From positions 1 to 63,782 of the forward strand of contig CAJWFK010000016.1 in the NCBI GenBank assembly GCA_913031125.1: a stretch of 63,782 nt of DNA. Reading direction: 5' to 3'. This stretch comes from an uncultured Woeseia sp. Its GTDB lineage: Bacteria; Pseudomonadota; Gammaproteobacteria; Steroidobacterales; Woeseiaceae. The notes beneath the pieces were generated by a model. The model did no database searches, had not been told where the DNA came from, and saw only the letters and a program-made list of their open reading frames with translations. The position numbers were made by a program, and so were the translations under genes. Positions 50,083 to 59,596 of this stretch are shown here, one piece after another (within the stretch, counting starts at the first letter, position 1; the number at the start of each line of letters is the position of its first letter).

Positions 50083-50190
50083 TAAACATTGGAATGAAGA
50101 TTTTGGGGAATATGGGAGCAAGCGACGATACGCTGTCCCTATTCTGGTTTACTTATCAAAGACACAAAAATTTCGAACTAAGGAACCTTG

Positions 50191-52614
50191 ATGAAGATTA
50201 AATCATTACGCTCTTACTCTAGGGGCGAAAAACCAATGCAGAAGCCTCTTGCGACAGCGGTCGCTGCCGCTTGCAGTATGAGTGCTGTGTTGGTCATGCC
50301 ACAAGCTGCTGCACAAGACGCACTTGAAGAAATAATTGTAACTGCAACCAAGCGAGCAGAAGGGGTACAGGATATCCCGATGTCAGTTATGGTCATGGGT
50401 GAACAGCAGCTTGAAGATCTCAATATCACGGATATGGCGGATTACATCCAAATGCTGCCTAACGTTAGCTACATCTCGACAGGCCCGGCTAGCGGCAACA
50501 TCTATATCAGGGGTATTTCTAGCGGCGGTGAGAGCAGCCTCGGAGCAAACCCAAGTGTCGCCGTATATCTTGATGAACAACCGGTAACTGCGGTGGGAGA
50601 GTTCCTGAACCCCCATATCTACGACGTTTCCAGTATTGAAGTGCTTGCAGGGCCACAGGGCACTACCTACGGTGCCAACGCGCAAGCCGGAGCAATGCGA
50701 ATCATTACCAATCAACCGGACCCGAGCGGATTTAGCGCCGGTTTTACGGTAGACGGAAATCAACCTAAAAGTGGCGACATCGGGTTCCTTGCAGAAGGCT
50801 TCGTCAATGCCCCTCTGAATGACAGGGCTGCAATTCGCCTGGTCGGATACTACAAAAGAGATGCCGGCTATATAGATAACGTTCCCAGCACTCACACTTT
50901 TAGGCGTGGGTACATTAGAGATGGCCTAACAGATCCCGCGCTCATAGCCCTGGCAGCGGACCAGACTATCGATAACTACGATATCGCACGTGAAAACTTT
51001 AATGAGGCAACAACCATTGGCGGCCGCGCAGCACTCCGAATAGATCTTAATGATAGCTGGACAGTAACTGCCGGAGTAATGTATCAGGACCTCGAATCAA
51101 AAGGCGTATGGGATCACGATCCTACAGACGTTGGTGATCTGCAGGTAAAACGCTATATGCCAGATATGGAAGACGATACTTACCGCATGCTATCGCTTAA
51201 AGTTGAAGGTGAACTTGCGGGTGGCCAACTAACAGCCTCTTATGGTGATCTCGACAGAGACCAGTACGGGCAATGGGATTATTCACTTTATAGTGACCAC
51301 TACATCGCCTATGGCTACGTCGAACCTTATTACTCCTGCTACGTATCCTACTTAGGCTTTTGCGGAGACTCGCGGGAATTACTCACGAACACCGGTGGCC
51401 ATTATCGCCAGACCATGGAGCTTCGCTATGTCTCAGACTCGGAAAAACGTTTCCGGTGGATGGCCGGCGGCTACTCTGTTGACTACGATAATGTAAGTGA
51501 TGGGGATTGGCATGTCCTTGGGTTAGCCGGCACCGTGGCTGCGGTGGAGGCTCCCGACATATACTGGACCACAAATTTCACGAGGACATATGAAGAGACA
51601 GCATTCTTTGGCGAGGCGAGTTTTGATATATCTGACCAAGTGACGGTCTCCGCCAGTGCCCGAAGGTTTAGCTATGAAGCAATGTTGGATGGCTTTTCCG
51701 GCACCATCTGGTGGCCTTGTGGCGGCTTTGGACAGGACCATCCGGATAATAACTATGGTGAGGATTGCGCCGACGATAACCGTGTGACAGATAGCAGTGA
51801 CACAGTATTGCGATTCAATCTTGAATATCAAATCAACGATGACATGATGTTGTATGGTACCTGGGGTGAGGGTTACCGACCTGGTGGTCTGAACCGCTTC
51901 TGTGCTACCCGTCTTCCTGATGGACTTGGCGCTCAAGGGGAAAACCTCGCAACTTGTGACTTTAAATCCGACTTCCTTACGTCCACAGAAATTGGTCTAA
52001 AGTCCACGCTCCTAGACGGTCGAATGCGAATCAATGTGGCAGCGTTTAGTCAAGAATGGGATAACTTCCAGTTCTCACGACTCGATACCACGATTTCGCC
52101 GATTACTCTTACCTACAACGTCGGTAATGCCGAAAGTAAAGGTATCGAAGGAGACTTTACGGTCCTTTTGACGGATAACTGGACGCTGAGTGGAGCTGCT
52201 TCGTTTTTGAATGCAGAGTTGGTAGAGGATTATCGCCGTAACCCAAGTAGTGCGGATCCAGATGCGCCGGCGGGAACCCCATTACCAAGAGTTCCAGAGA
52301 AGAAATTTAACCTCGCAAGTCGCTATACCATGAACAACAATTGGTATTTACAAGGCTCATTAGTCTATACAGGCGAATCATGGAACTCCCTATACGGGAG
52401 CCCCAGCTATGTCCGGGGAAGAACTCTGCAAGAGGCATATCACATTATCAACGCATCAGTAGGCCTTGACTATGACGATTGGTCTGCAGAGTTCTACGTC
52501 CGTAACCTAACAGACGAACGAGCAATGGTCTTTGTGAACGCTGCTACATGGGATCAGCGGATAACAACCAACCGGCCGAGAACCTTCGGCGTAAGCTACC
52601 GCCGAAGCTTTTAG
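50191..52614 (+). CDS. TonB-dependent outer-membrane receptor (module 2)
   Basis: 807 residues from ATG 50191, with AAGGAA upstream. The signal peptide (ATAVAAACSMSAVLVMPQAAA) may really begin at Met 50236. TonB-box-like EEIIVTATKRAE, plug domain (SNIYIRG-type GNIYIRGIS, EVLAGPQGTTYGANAQAGAMRII), and a barrel ending FGVSYRRSF. Residues ~359-391 contain ten tyrosines and two cysteines (YYSCYVSYLGFCGD). Ligand unknown. It is followed by a hairpin and then a TPR-sulfotransferase on the same strand, the same order as module 3. Confidence 0.9.
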   Translation: MKIKSLRSYSRGEKPMQKPLATAVAAACSMSAVLVMPQAAAQDALEEIIVTATKRAEGVQDIPMSVMVMGEQQLEDLNITDMADYIQMLPNVSYISTGPASGNIYIRGISSGGESSLGANPSVAVYLDEQPVTAVGEFLNPHIYDVSSIEVLAGPQGTTYGANAQAGAMRIITNQPDPSGFSAGFTVDGNQPKSGDIGFLAEGFVNAPLNDRAAIRLVGYYKRDAGYIDNVPSTHTFRRGYIRDGLTDPALIALAADQTIDNYDIARENFNEATTIGGRAALRIDLNDSWTVTAGVMYQDLESKGVWDHDPTDVGDLQVKRYMPDMEDDTYRMLSLKVEGELAGGQLTASYGDLDRDQYGQWDYSLYSDHYIAYGYVEPYYSCYVSYLGFCGDSRELLTNTGGHYRQTMELRYVSDSEKRFRWMAGGYSVDYDNVSDGDWHVLGLAGTVAAVEAPDIYWTTNFTRTYEETAFFGEASFDISDQVTVSASARRFSYEAMLDGFSGTIWWPCGGFGQDHPDNNYGEDCADDNRVTDSSDTVLRFNLEYQINDDMMLYGTWGEGYRPGGLNRFCATRLPDGLGAQGENLATCDFKSDFLTSTEIGLKSTLLDGRMRINVAAFSQEWDNFQFSRLDTTISPITLTYNVGNAESKGIEGDFTVLLTDNWTLSGAASFLNAELVEDYRRNPSSADPDAPAGTPLPRVPEKKFNLASRYTMNNNWYLQGSLVYTGESWNSLYGSPSYVRGRTLQEAYHIINASVGLDYDDWSAEFYVRNLTDERAMVFVNAATWDQRITTNRPRTFGVSYRRSF

Positions 52615-52632
52615 GTAAAGGCGGAAACCAAG

Positions 52633-52659
52633 AAAAAGGCGCCCACCGGGCGCCTTTTT
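52633..52659 (+). terminator. Rho-independent terminator between receptor 2 and sulfotransferase 2
   Basis: Stem GGCGCCC (52638-52644), loop ACC, GGGCGCC (52648-52654), followed by TTTTT and preceded by AAAAA, so it could act in both directions. It begins 18 nt after the receptor stop. The hairpin of module 3 has nearly the same stem. Confidence 0.9.
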
Positions 52660-52722
52660 CATTTTAGTATGGTGGATCACTAGCTATATCAATGACAAAA
52701 TTCTGTTATTAACGGAGATAAA

Positions 52723-54705
52723 GTGAACAACACCCAGCGTCAACTGGAAGAGCTGCTAAATATGGCGCGTCAAGCAGCTAGGACCAAGAACCATGCAGAA
52801 GTCATTGCAACATGCGAGAAGGCTCTGGCAATGGCCCCCGATGATATTCGTTTTGTCTTTATGATCGGCACTGCTTTGCAGCGAATAGGTAAATTTGAAA
52901 AAGGAGAACCATTTCTAAAAAGAGTCATTGAAAATGCACCCAGTCTTGCGGCCGCACATCAGGATCTCGGCTTGGGATATCTTTCTACAAATCAGCTAGC
53001 CAAAGCCAGAAAATCCTTGGAGACTGCCGCAAAACTGGAACCAAACCTCACCTCGGCATGGCGCGCCCTATATGATGTCAGGGCCGCTGAAGGGGATGAT
53101 GCTGGTGCCGCTGATGCTTACCGCCGCGCACTCAATATTTCACAACAGGACCCTGCACTTTCTAAAGCACTGGAATTATTTGCCAACGGACGTCTGGGAG
53201 TTGCGGAGGGGATATGCCGGGAGTACCTGCGGCAAAGACCGTTTGATGTCAATGCAATCCGGCTGCTCGGAGAAATTGGTATCAAACTACGTATCTTTGA
53301 CGATGCAATCAATCTGCTTGAACGCTGCCTGGAGCTTGCGCCAGACTTTCATATAGCCCGCGCGAATTACGCCACCGCTCTAGCTCGGCACCAAAAGTTT
53401 CCTGCTGCACTTAAGCAAACAGAGCGCTTAAAACGTGAACAACCTGACAACATTTCTCACAAGGTACAACATGCCTCAATTCTTTCGATGGCCGGAAAGT
53501 TCGAAAAGGCACATAGCAGCTATGAAGAGGTGCTGCAAGATATTCCTGACAACGCTGGCATTTTAACAAGTTACGGCCACTCGCTTAGGTATGGTGGGAA
53601 AGGGGATGAGTCGGCTGCTGCTTATTTAAGAGCTATTTCTGCTGATGCATCGGCAGGAGAAGCGTACTGGAGCCTCGCAAACCTCAAAACCTTCCGATTC
53701 CCGGACAAGCAAATAGCAGAGATGCGAAAACAATTAGCATCCCTCAATGAACCCAGTGAAAATAAATATCATTTGGCCTTTGCCCTTGGTAAAGCATCGG
53801 AAGACTCCGAATTATTTGATGAATCTTTCGATGCATATGCAACAGGAAACTCCATCAAACGAAAATTAAGTGCTTATGATTACAAAGACACAACTGCGCG
53901 AGTTGAAGCAATTATCAAGGATTGCGGGCCTGACCTTATGGATGGCTCTGGGCACCCATCTAACGAGCCTATCTTTATTGTTGGGCTGCCGCGGGTAGGC
54001 TCAACCCTGATTGAACAGATCCTTGCCAGTCATTCGGACGTTGAGGCCACAGCAGAATTACCGTTCATGGGCCAAATTGCCGTCGAACTAGCAGGTAGGA
54101 AAAAACGCTCCGAAGAAACAAGATATCCGTCGTTATTAAATGATCTATCTGCGGAAAGGCGAGTCGAACTCGGGCAACAATATCTTGACCGCGCAGCAAG
54201 CTACCGAAATGGTGCTCCTCGTTTTATAGATAAGTTGCCTAATAACTGGCTACATGTCGCCCTTATTAAAACGATTTTGCCGAACGCCACGATCATAGAT
54301 GCCAGGCGCGAAGCGATGGCGACAGGGTTTGCTAATTTCAAACAATTATTTGCCCGTGGTCAGGAGTTCACCTACAGCCTCGAGGATATTGGGCATTATT
54401 ATTTTGATTACATACGTGCGATGACGCATTGGCAAACAATTTTTCCTAATCAGGTTCTTACGGTGCAGTATGAAGAAGTTGTCAATGATCTTGAAAAACA
54501 GGTCCGGTTACTCCTTAACCATAGTGGCCTGGCGTTCGAAGATGCTTGCCTGCGCTACTATGAAAAAGACAGGTCAGTGCGCACAGCTAGTTCAGAGCAG
54601 GTGCGCAAACCCATATACCGAGATGCCTTAACAATTTGGAAGCATTACGAAAAACACTTGGCACCACTCAAAAAGGTTCTTGAAGACCGTGTATCGAGCG
54701 CCTAA
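52723..54705 (+). CDS. TPR-repeat sulfotransferase (module 2)
   Basis: 660 residues from GTG 52723 (CGGAG seven bases upstream). TPR repeats occupy about residues 1-385 (LLNMARQAARTKNHAEVIA, AFALGKASEDSELFDESFDA). The sulfotransferase domain starts with IFIVGLPRVGSTLIEQILAS near residue 415; DKLPNNWLHVALIKTILPNA, IDARREAMATGFANFKQLFA and RTASSEQVRKPIY follow as in its two paralogues. Cytoplasmic. It lies 63 nt beyond the terminator, so it needs readthrough or its own promoter. Acceptor unknown. Confidence 0.85.
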   Translation: MNNTQRQLEELLNMARQAARTKNHAEVIATCEKALAMAPDDIRFVFMIGTALQRIGKFEKGEPFLKRVIENAPSLAAAHQDLGLGYLSTNQLAKARKSLETAAKLEPNLTSAWRALYDVRAAEGDDAGAADAYRRALNISQQDPALSKALELFANGRLGVAEGICREYLRQRPFDVNAIRLLGEIGIKLRIFDDAINLLERCLELAPDFHIARANYATALARHQKFPAALKQTERLKREQPDNISHKVQHASILSMAGKFEKAHSSYEEVLQDIPDNAGILTSYGHSLRYGGKGDESAAAYLRAISADASAGEAYWSLANLKTFRFPDKQIAEMRKQLASLNEPSENKYHLAFALGKASEDSELFDESFDAYATGNSIKRKLSAYDYKDTTARVEAIIKDCGPDLMDGSGHPSNEPIFIVGLPRVGSTLIEQILASHSDVEATAELPFMGQIAVELAGRKKRSEETRYPSLLNDLSAERRVELGQQYLDRAASYRNGAPRFIDKLPNNWLHVALIKTILPNATIIDARREAMATGFANFKQLFARGQEFTYSLEDIGHYYFDYIRAMTHWQTIFPNQVLTVQYEEVVNDLEKQVRLLLNHSGLAFEDACLRYYEKDRSVRTASSEQVRKPIYRDALTIWKHYEKHLAPLKKVLEDRVSSA

Positions 54706-54731
54706 TTGGCGGGATAGTCACATGAAGCCAT

Positions 54732-55856
54732 TTACTCGGGATCCGCACTCCAGCTAGCATCACACACGGTTGCCATGCGGGTTTCTGAATTAGCATCTAC
54801 CCGCACTTTACTACCGATACCAGCATGGGAAGCTTTGATAATTGCCATTGCAATCCCCGAATTAAAGCGTGGCGAAAACGCTTGTGAAGTAACATCCCCT
54901 ATAGAATCACCGGCATCATCAATAACTGACCAGACTGAACGCATGCTACCCAGCGGAGTCCCCTCTATAATTAGATTAACCAGTCGTTTTTCCGGCCCTG
55001 ACTTAGCAATCGTCTGGAGTGCTTCCCGGCTCATATACTCAGCTTCCTTATCAAGGTCCATATAGCGCTCAAGGCCAGATTCAAAGGGATTGCTTTCAAT
55101 GGTCATATCCGAGCCATAAGACTTTAGACCGGTTTCTATACGCTCGATCAGATTTGGCGTGCCCGCGCGTACATTAAACTTCTGTCCAGCTTCCCAGAAA
55201 ATGTCCCAGAGATCGTCTCCCTTAGTCGAATCTTGCAGATAGACCTCAAAGCCTCCCTGTCCACTCCATCCCGAGCGTGCAATCTTGACCGGGGTACCAG
55301 CAACCATCTCATCGATAAACCAGAAGAACCGGATATCCCGAGTATGTTCTCCAACAACCTCCGCCATCAGATCGTCCGCCTTTGGTCCCTGTATTGCTAA
55401 TGGACTAACATCCGGTTCAAATACCCTAACGTCAAATCCACGGCCATAGGCAGTCCCTTTAACCCATAAATTGACATCTGAATCAGCAATGGATAGCCAA
55501 AAGCGATCTTCAGCAATACGCAAAATAATTGGGTCATTAATGATGCCCCCATTTTCATCACATAGTGGAGCGTACTTACCCTGCCCTATTGCTAATGTCG
55601 AAATATCGCGTGGCGTAATCAATTCTGTTAGCCGCAGAGCATCCGGCCCAATGATTTCCACCTGACGCTCGCACGCAACATCCCATAGTTGAACATGTTC
55701 CAACAAGTGTTGGTAATCCTCTTCTGAAGATCTGATAGTTAATGGCATAACCATCTTGTTGTAGAGGGTAAAAAGGGATGCACCATTCTCCCTCGCCCTT
55801 TTCTCAAATGGGGAAGGACGCAGCCGACGCGAGAGAACCATAGGCAAAGTTGACAT
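54732..55856 (-). CDS. dmdA: DMSP demethylase-like GcvT-family protein
   Basis: 374 residues. As I recall them, DmdA proteins share HLLEHVQLWDVACERQVEI, DENGGIINDPIILRIAED, SIADSDVNLWVKG, EPDVSPLAIQGPKA, IARSGWSGQGGFEVYL and NLIERIETGLKSYGSDM with this protein, more specifically than with glycine-cleavage GcvT. DmdA moves a methyl group from dimethylsulfoniopropionate to tetrahydrofolate, giving methylmercaptopropionate. The dmdBCD genes are not in the window. A BCCT transporter, able to carry DMSP or betaines, follows upstream on the same strand. A DmdA-like enzyme acting on another onium compound remains possible. Confidence 0.75.
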   Translation of the reverse strand: MSTLPMVLSRRLRPSPFEKRARENGASLFTLYNKMVMPLTIRSSEEDYQHLLEHVQLWDVACERQVEIIGPDALRLTELITPRDISTLAIGQGKYAPLCDENGGIINDPIILRIAEDRFWLSIADSDVNLWVKGTAYGRGFDVRVFEPDVSPLAIQGPKADDLMAEVVGEHTRDIRFFWFIDEMVAGTPVKIARSGWSGQGGFEVYLQDSTKGDDLWDIFWEAGQKFNVRAGTPNLIERIETGLKSYGSDMTIESNPFESGLERYMDLDKEAEYMSREALQTIAKSGPEKRLVNLIIEGTPLGSMRSVWSVIDDAGDSIGDVTSQAFSPRFNSGIAMAIIKASHAGIGSKVRVDANSETRMATVCDASWSADPE

Positions 55857-55950
55857 CTGTTATGTCCTATCTGATTGCTTTAAAAGCGCTTTTTCACACA
55901 ATTGGGTTCCCGAAGCAAGTAAAATCGCGGCCTTTAATGAAGCATTCAGG

Positions 55951-57486
55951 TTAGTTGACCTCTTCCCGAAGCCCTTTCAGTAGACCAAAACATAAAAACC
56001 ACAGCAAAATCCCAAACGGAAGGGCAATCGATATCGTCATTGACTGCAAAGAGTTAATCCCACCACCCAGCATTAAAGCTGTTGCAACCAACCCAGCTAG
56101 CGCGCACCAAAAAACACGTTGCCAGACCGGTGCATCCATTTTTCCACCTGCTGTTATGGTATCCATGACCAATGAACCCGAATCCGCAGAGGTGATAAAA
56201 AATATGGCTATTAGGAACACACAAATCGACGAAACAATTGCACTAAACGGTAAACCTTCCAGCATTTTAAAAAGTGCGAGCTCGGGTACCGACTCGGCCA
56301 CACCCATGTAGCCATCTGTAAACAACTGATCAAGAGCAGCGCCCCCCAATGTTGAAATCCAAACTAATCCAATTAGGGTCGGTATTACCAAGGCCCAAGT
56401 AACAAACTCGCGCACCGTCCTACCGTAACTAATACGGGCGATAAACATTCCAACGAACGGAGACCAAGAGATCCACCATGCCCAATAAAAGATAGTCCAA
56501 GCATGAATAAATCCAGTGTCCTCACGACCAATCCAACTACTCAAACTCGGCAGGTAATAAATATAATCAAACAGCGAATTGATAATTGTTGCTAAAATTA
56601 CAAGCGTTGGTCCGGCGATTAATACGAACAACCATAATGTGGCTGCCAGGCCCATATTGATTTCACTCAGCCGTTTGACCCCCTTGTCCAAACCAGCAAT
56701 CACTGACATAAGAGCAATACTTATGATAAGTGCTATAAGTATTACCTTCGCAGTATTGCCAATCGGTATACCAAAAAGATAATTTAAGCCCCCGTTGATC
56801 TGTTCGGCTCCAAGGCCAAGCGATACCGCCAACCCGAAAAGCGTTGCCAAAACAGCAACAACGTCTACAACGTGGCCGGTAGTTCCCCATACTGCTTTAC
56901 CAAACAGTGGATAAAAAGCAGAGCGCAGGGTGAGCGGCATACCTCGATTGAAACAAAAAAAAGCAAGCGCGAGACCAACTACTGCGTAAATGGCCCACGC
57001 ATGCAGCCCCCAATGAAATATAGCCGCTGACATACCGACTTCTCTTGCCTTCGCAGTATCGGCCGGATCAATTCCCAACGGGGTATTTATTGTATGTGTA
57101 ACGGGTTCTAGGACACCATAGAACATCAACCCGATGCCTACACCGGCTGCAAATAGCATCGCTAACCATCCTGCATTGCTGTAGTCAGGTCTCGCGTCGT
57201 TACCACCGAGCCTCACCTTACCCAATTTTGACCAACCCACTACAAGACAAAACAAAATAAAAAAGTCCGCAGAAATTGCAAAAAACCAATCAAAATTGAC
57301 CGTTATCCAGCTTCTTATATCTGCGAAAAAAACAGCAGCCTGTTCTTGAAACATTAGTGTTGCGATGACGACAGTGACAGCAAGGATGGCTGAAATCAGA
57401 AACACCGGTTGGTGAATATCAAAGCCAAAAACCTGAATATTATGCTCTCCAATCTCGTGACCAATGTCTTGGGTGTCGTCCATCAT
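55951..57486 (-). CDS. BCCT-family betaine/carnitine/choline transporter
   Basis: 511 residues from ATG 57486 (GAG ten bases upstream; TTG 57504 is less likely). Twelve transmembrane helices. The substrate-site Trp-rich segment reads IFYWAWWISWSPFVGMFIARI, with GRTVREF after it, and GIGLMFYGVLEP holds the first conserved loop. Imports glycine betaine, choline, carnitine or DMSP with sodium or proton. It is 94 nt upstream of the dmdA-like gene on the same strand and 14 nt from the sulfotransferase 3 stop upstream, suggesting one transcription unit. Confidence 0.93.
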   Translation of the reverse strand: MMDDTQDIGHEIGEHNIQVFGFDIHQPVFLISAILAVTVVIATLMFQEQAAVFFADIRSWITVNFDWFFAISADFFILFCLVVGWSKLGKVRLGGNDARPDYSNAGWLAMLFAAGVGIGLMFYGVLEPVTHTINTPLGIDPADTAKAREVGMSAAIFHWGLHAWAIYAVVGLALAFFCFNRGMPLTLRSAFYPLFGKAVWGTTGHVVDVVAVLATLFGLAVSLGLGAEQINGGLNYLFGIPIGNTAKVILIALIISIALMSVIAGLDKGVKRLSEINMGLAATLWLFVLIAGPTLVILATIINSLFDYIYYLPSLSSWIGREDTGFIHAWTIFYWAWWISWSPFVGMFIARISYGRTVREFVTWALVIPTLIGLVWISTLGGAALDQLFTDGYMGVAESVPELALFKMLEGLPFSAIVSSICVFLIAIFFITSADSGSLVMDTITAGGKMDAPVWQRVFWCALAGLVATALMLGGGINSLQSMTISIALPFGILLWFLCFGLLKGLREEVN

Positions 57487-57518
57487 TGATGACTCTTTTT
57501 TCAATTATCTATTCCTTT

Positions 57519-59525
57519 TCATTTGTCTGGTACTTCACCAGCGTACCGTCCAATCATTGGCCCTAAAGATTTTTTTAGCGGGCTGAGCCAGGCATCAAAA
57601 TGTTGCCATTGCTTAAGACCGCTGGTGTAGATAGGTTGACGAACTTGTTCAGAGCTAGGTGTACGCACAGATCTTTCGGTTTTATGAAATTCAATGCAGG
57701 ACTCTTCAAATGGAAGGTTACAAAACTCGAGTAGTCGTTCGACCTCTTTCTTAAGATTCGATACTACATTTTCATGATTTACCCGAAGTACGAACCCTGG
57801 TAGCACTTTATCCCAGTGATCCATCAATGCTACGTAGTCTCTATAGTAACGACCAACATCCTGAAGATCGTAAGTAAACTCTTGGCCCTCAGCAAACAAT
57901 TGCTTATATCCGCTGAAACAACAGGCCATGGGGCTTCGACGAGCATCGATGACCTTGGCATTAGGTAAAATCAATTTAATTAAACCGATGTGCCGGAAAT
58001 TGTTCGGCATTTTATCAATAAAAAAAGGCGCTTCTTGGCGATGAATTCTGGTATCTCTAATGTATTCTTTACCAAATATTTCTAATTCGTCTCCGGTCAA
58101 TGTGCCCAGTATATCTGGGTACTTTTCAGCCTTATCCTGTCTGGCTCGTCGACGTAAACGTTGCGACAAGGATAATATATTTGGCAACTCCAAAGTGCCG
58201 TCAACCTGACTATGAGAGGATAAAATCTGCTCTAAAAGAGTGGAGCCTGAACGGGGTAACCCTAATATAAAAATGGGGTCCGGAGCAGTAAAGCCAGATT
58301 CTTTATAATTGTTGAATAATTCAGATGTACAAACATTTTTTAATTCATCTAAATCTTCAGCCATCTGTGCAGCATCATACCGGCTCTGGGCCTTTTTCAG
58401 TTGGTTACCTTTCGCGTAATAATCGAAAGATTTTTCAAAATCTTGCTGGTCTTCGTATGCTTTACCGAGCGCAAAACACAAGTGGATACGATCTATATGA
58501 GATAAATTGCTGTTCCTTTCCTGAGCATACATTGTCTCAATTTCTGCCTCGCTGAATGAGTACACCTTAAGGTTCGCGAGAGAGTAATAAGCTTCCCCAT
58601 GATCTGGTTGGCCTTTTAAGGCTGCTTTATATGCATCGACAGAGGCATCGTAATTTCCAAGAGTCTTGTAAGCATGCCCCTTTGAGGTCAGTGTTATAGG
58701 GTCACCCGGGATTGTTTCCAAAACTTCGTCAAACTCAGTTAGGGCTGTCGCATAATCGCCCGTTTGCATGCATTCCACTGCATGAAGCGACTTGAACTGC
58801 GGATTTTCCGGAGATCTTTGTAACAACTGATTTGCTGCCTCAAGTGCTTCATTAAATTTTTGGCGTTTACGTAGAACACGAATATAGTCAATCCGAACCT
58901 GAATGTTATCAGGCTCAAATTTCAATGCGCTTTCCAAAAGGAACTCGGCATCATCCAAAACTCCAAGCCTCGCTCCAATATCAGAGAGTAAACGCATTCC
59001 CTCTACATGGTCAGGTACCCGTCTCATAAATTGGCGACATATTTCTTCCGCCTTCAACAACCGCCCTTGTGAAATAAGGTCAGTTACAGCTACTAGTTCA
59101 CGCGGCATCATTTGCAATCTTTGGAGTTGCGCGCGAACCTGCTGAGCCTGACGCTCGAGGCCCTTATCTTCGAGAATTTGCAGCTGCCCCCGCCAGCTAG
59201 CCTCTAATGCCGAGTTAAACCTGCAGGCTCTTGAATAGGCCAAAAGGGCCTCGTCTGGTTTACCCATATCTCGATAGGTATGGCCCTCTTCCTGGTGGGC
59301 ACGTCCGTGTTCTGGAGCTACAAACTTGAGTTTCTGCAAAAATTCTAGCGCGATATTAAAGTTCATCTTGTAACGCCGGCAAACCGCTGTCATATACAGC
59401 GCATCAGGATTATCCGGTTCAGCAGACAAGAGCTTGTCCAGTGAATCGAGAGCGTCGTCGAACCGTTTTGCAACGACGTCATCCTGGATGGATTTGAGAT
59501 CAGGAATATCTAGACCTGATTGCAC
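57519..59525 (-). CDS. TPR-repeat sulfotransferase (module 3)
   Basis: 668 residues from GTG 59525 (GGTGA five bases upstream). Same layout as the other two: TPR repeats to about residue 385, then IFILGLPRSGSTLLEQILSSH near 415, IDARRSPMACCFSGYKQLFA and RTPSSEQVRQPIYTSGLKQW. Cytoplasmic PAPS-dependent enzyme with unknown acceptor. It lies downstream of TonB receptor 3, separated by a hairpin, and upstream of the BCCT transporter. Confidence 0.85.
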   Translation of the reverse strand: MQSGLDIPDLKSIQDDVVAKRFDDALDSLDKLLSAEPDNPDALYMTAVCRRYKMNFNIALEFLQKLKFVAPEHGRAHQEEGHTYRDMGKPDEALLAYSRACRFNSALEASWRGQLQILEDKGLERQAQQVRAQLQRLQMMPRELVAVTDLISQGRLLKAEEICRQFMRRVPDHVEGMRLLSDIGARLGVLDDAEFLLESALKFEPDNIQVRIDYIRVLRKRQKFNEALEAANQLLQRSPENPQFKSLHAVECMQTGDYATALTEFDEVLETIPGDPITLTSKGHAYKTLGNYDASVDAYKAALKGQPDHGEAYYSLANLKVYSFSEAEIETMYAQERNSNLSHIDRIHLCFALGKAYEDQQDFEKSFDYYAKGNQLKKAQSRYDAAQMAEDLDELKNVCTSELFNNYKESGFTAPDPIFILGLPRSGSTLLEQILSSHSQVDGTLELPNILSLSQRLRRRARQDKAEKYPDILGTLTGDELEIFGKEYIRDTRIHRQEAPFFIDKMPNNFRHIGLIKLILPNAKVIDARRSPMACCFSGYKQLFAEGQEFTYDLQDVGRYYRDYVALMDHWDKVLPGFVLRVNHENVVSNLKKEVERLLEFCNLPFEESCIEFHKTERSVRTPSSEQVRQPIYTSGLKQWQHFDAWLSPLKKSLGPMIGRYAGEVPDK

Positions 59526-59545
59526 TAAGCGTCACCGTTAGTAAA

Positions 59546-59566
59546 AGGCGCCCCATAGGGGCGCCT
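59546..59566 (-). terminator. Hairpin terminator between receptor 3 and sulfotransferase 3
   Basis: On the minus strand: AGGCGCCCC, loop TAT, GGGGCGCCT, then TTT. It lies 30 nt after the receptor stop and 20 nt before the sulfotransferase start, so it could act as an attenuator. The stem matches the module 2 hairpin. Confidence 0.8.
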
Positions 59567-59596
59567 CGTTAGACCTTTCTTTGACGGAAAGACCGG

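Larger units (their letters stand above)
49872..50190. other. 319-nt divergent promoter region of FAD oxidoreductase and TonB receptor 2
   Basis: No credible gene. It holds two copies of a 22-bp imperfect palindrome (49925-49946 and 50037-50058, 112 nt apart) and a TATTAT -10 candidate. The portion from about 50030 to 50095 aligns with the region upstream of TonB receptor 3, with matches including TTTGTTGC, AAAGCGACA, TTTGTGTAT and TTGGAA. Confidence 0.7.
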
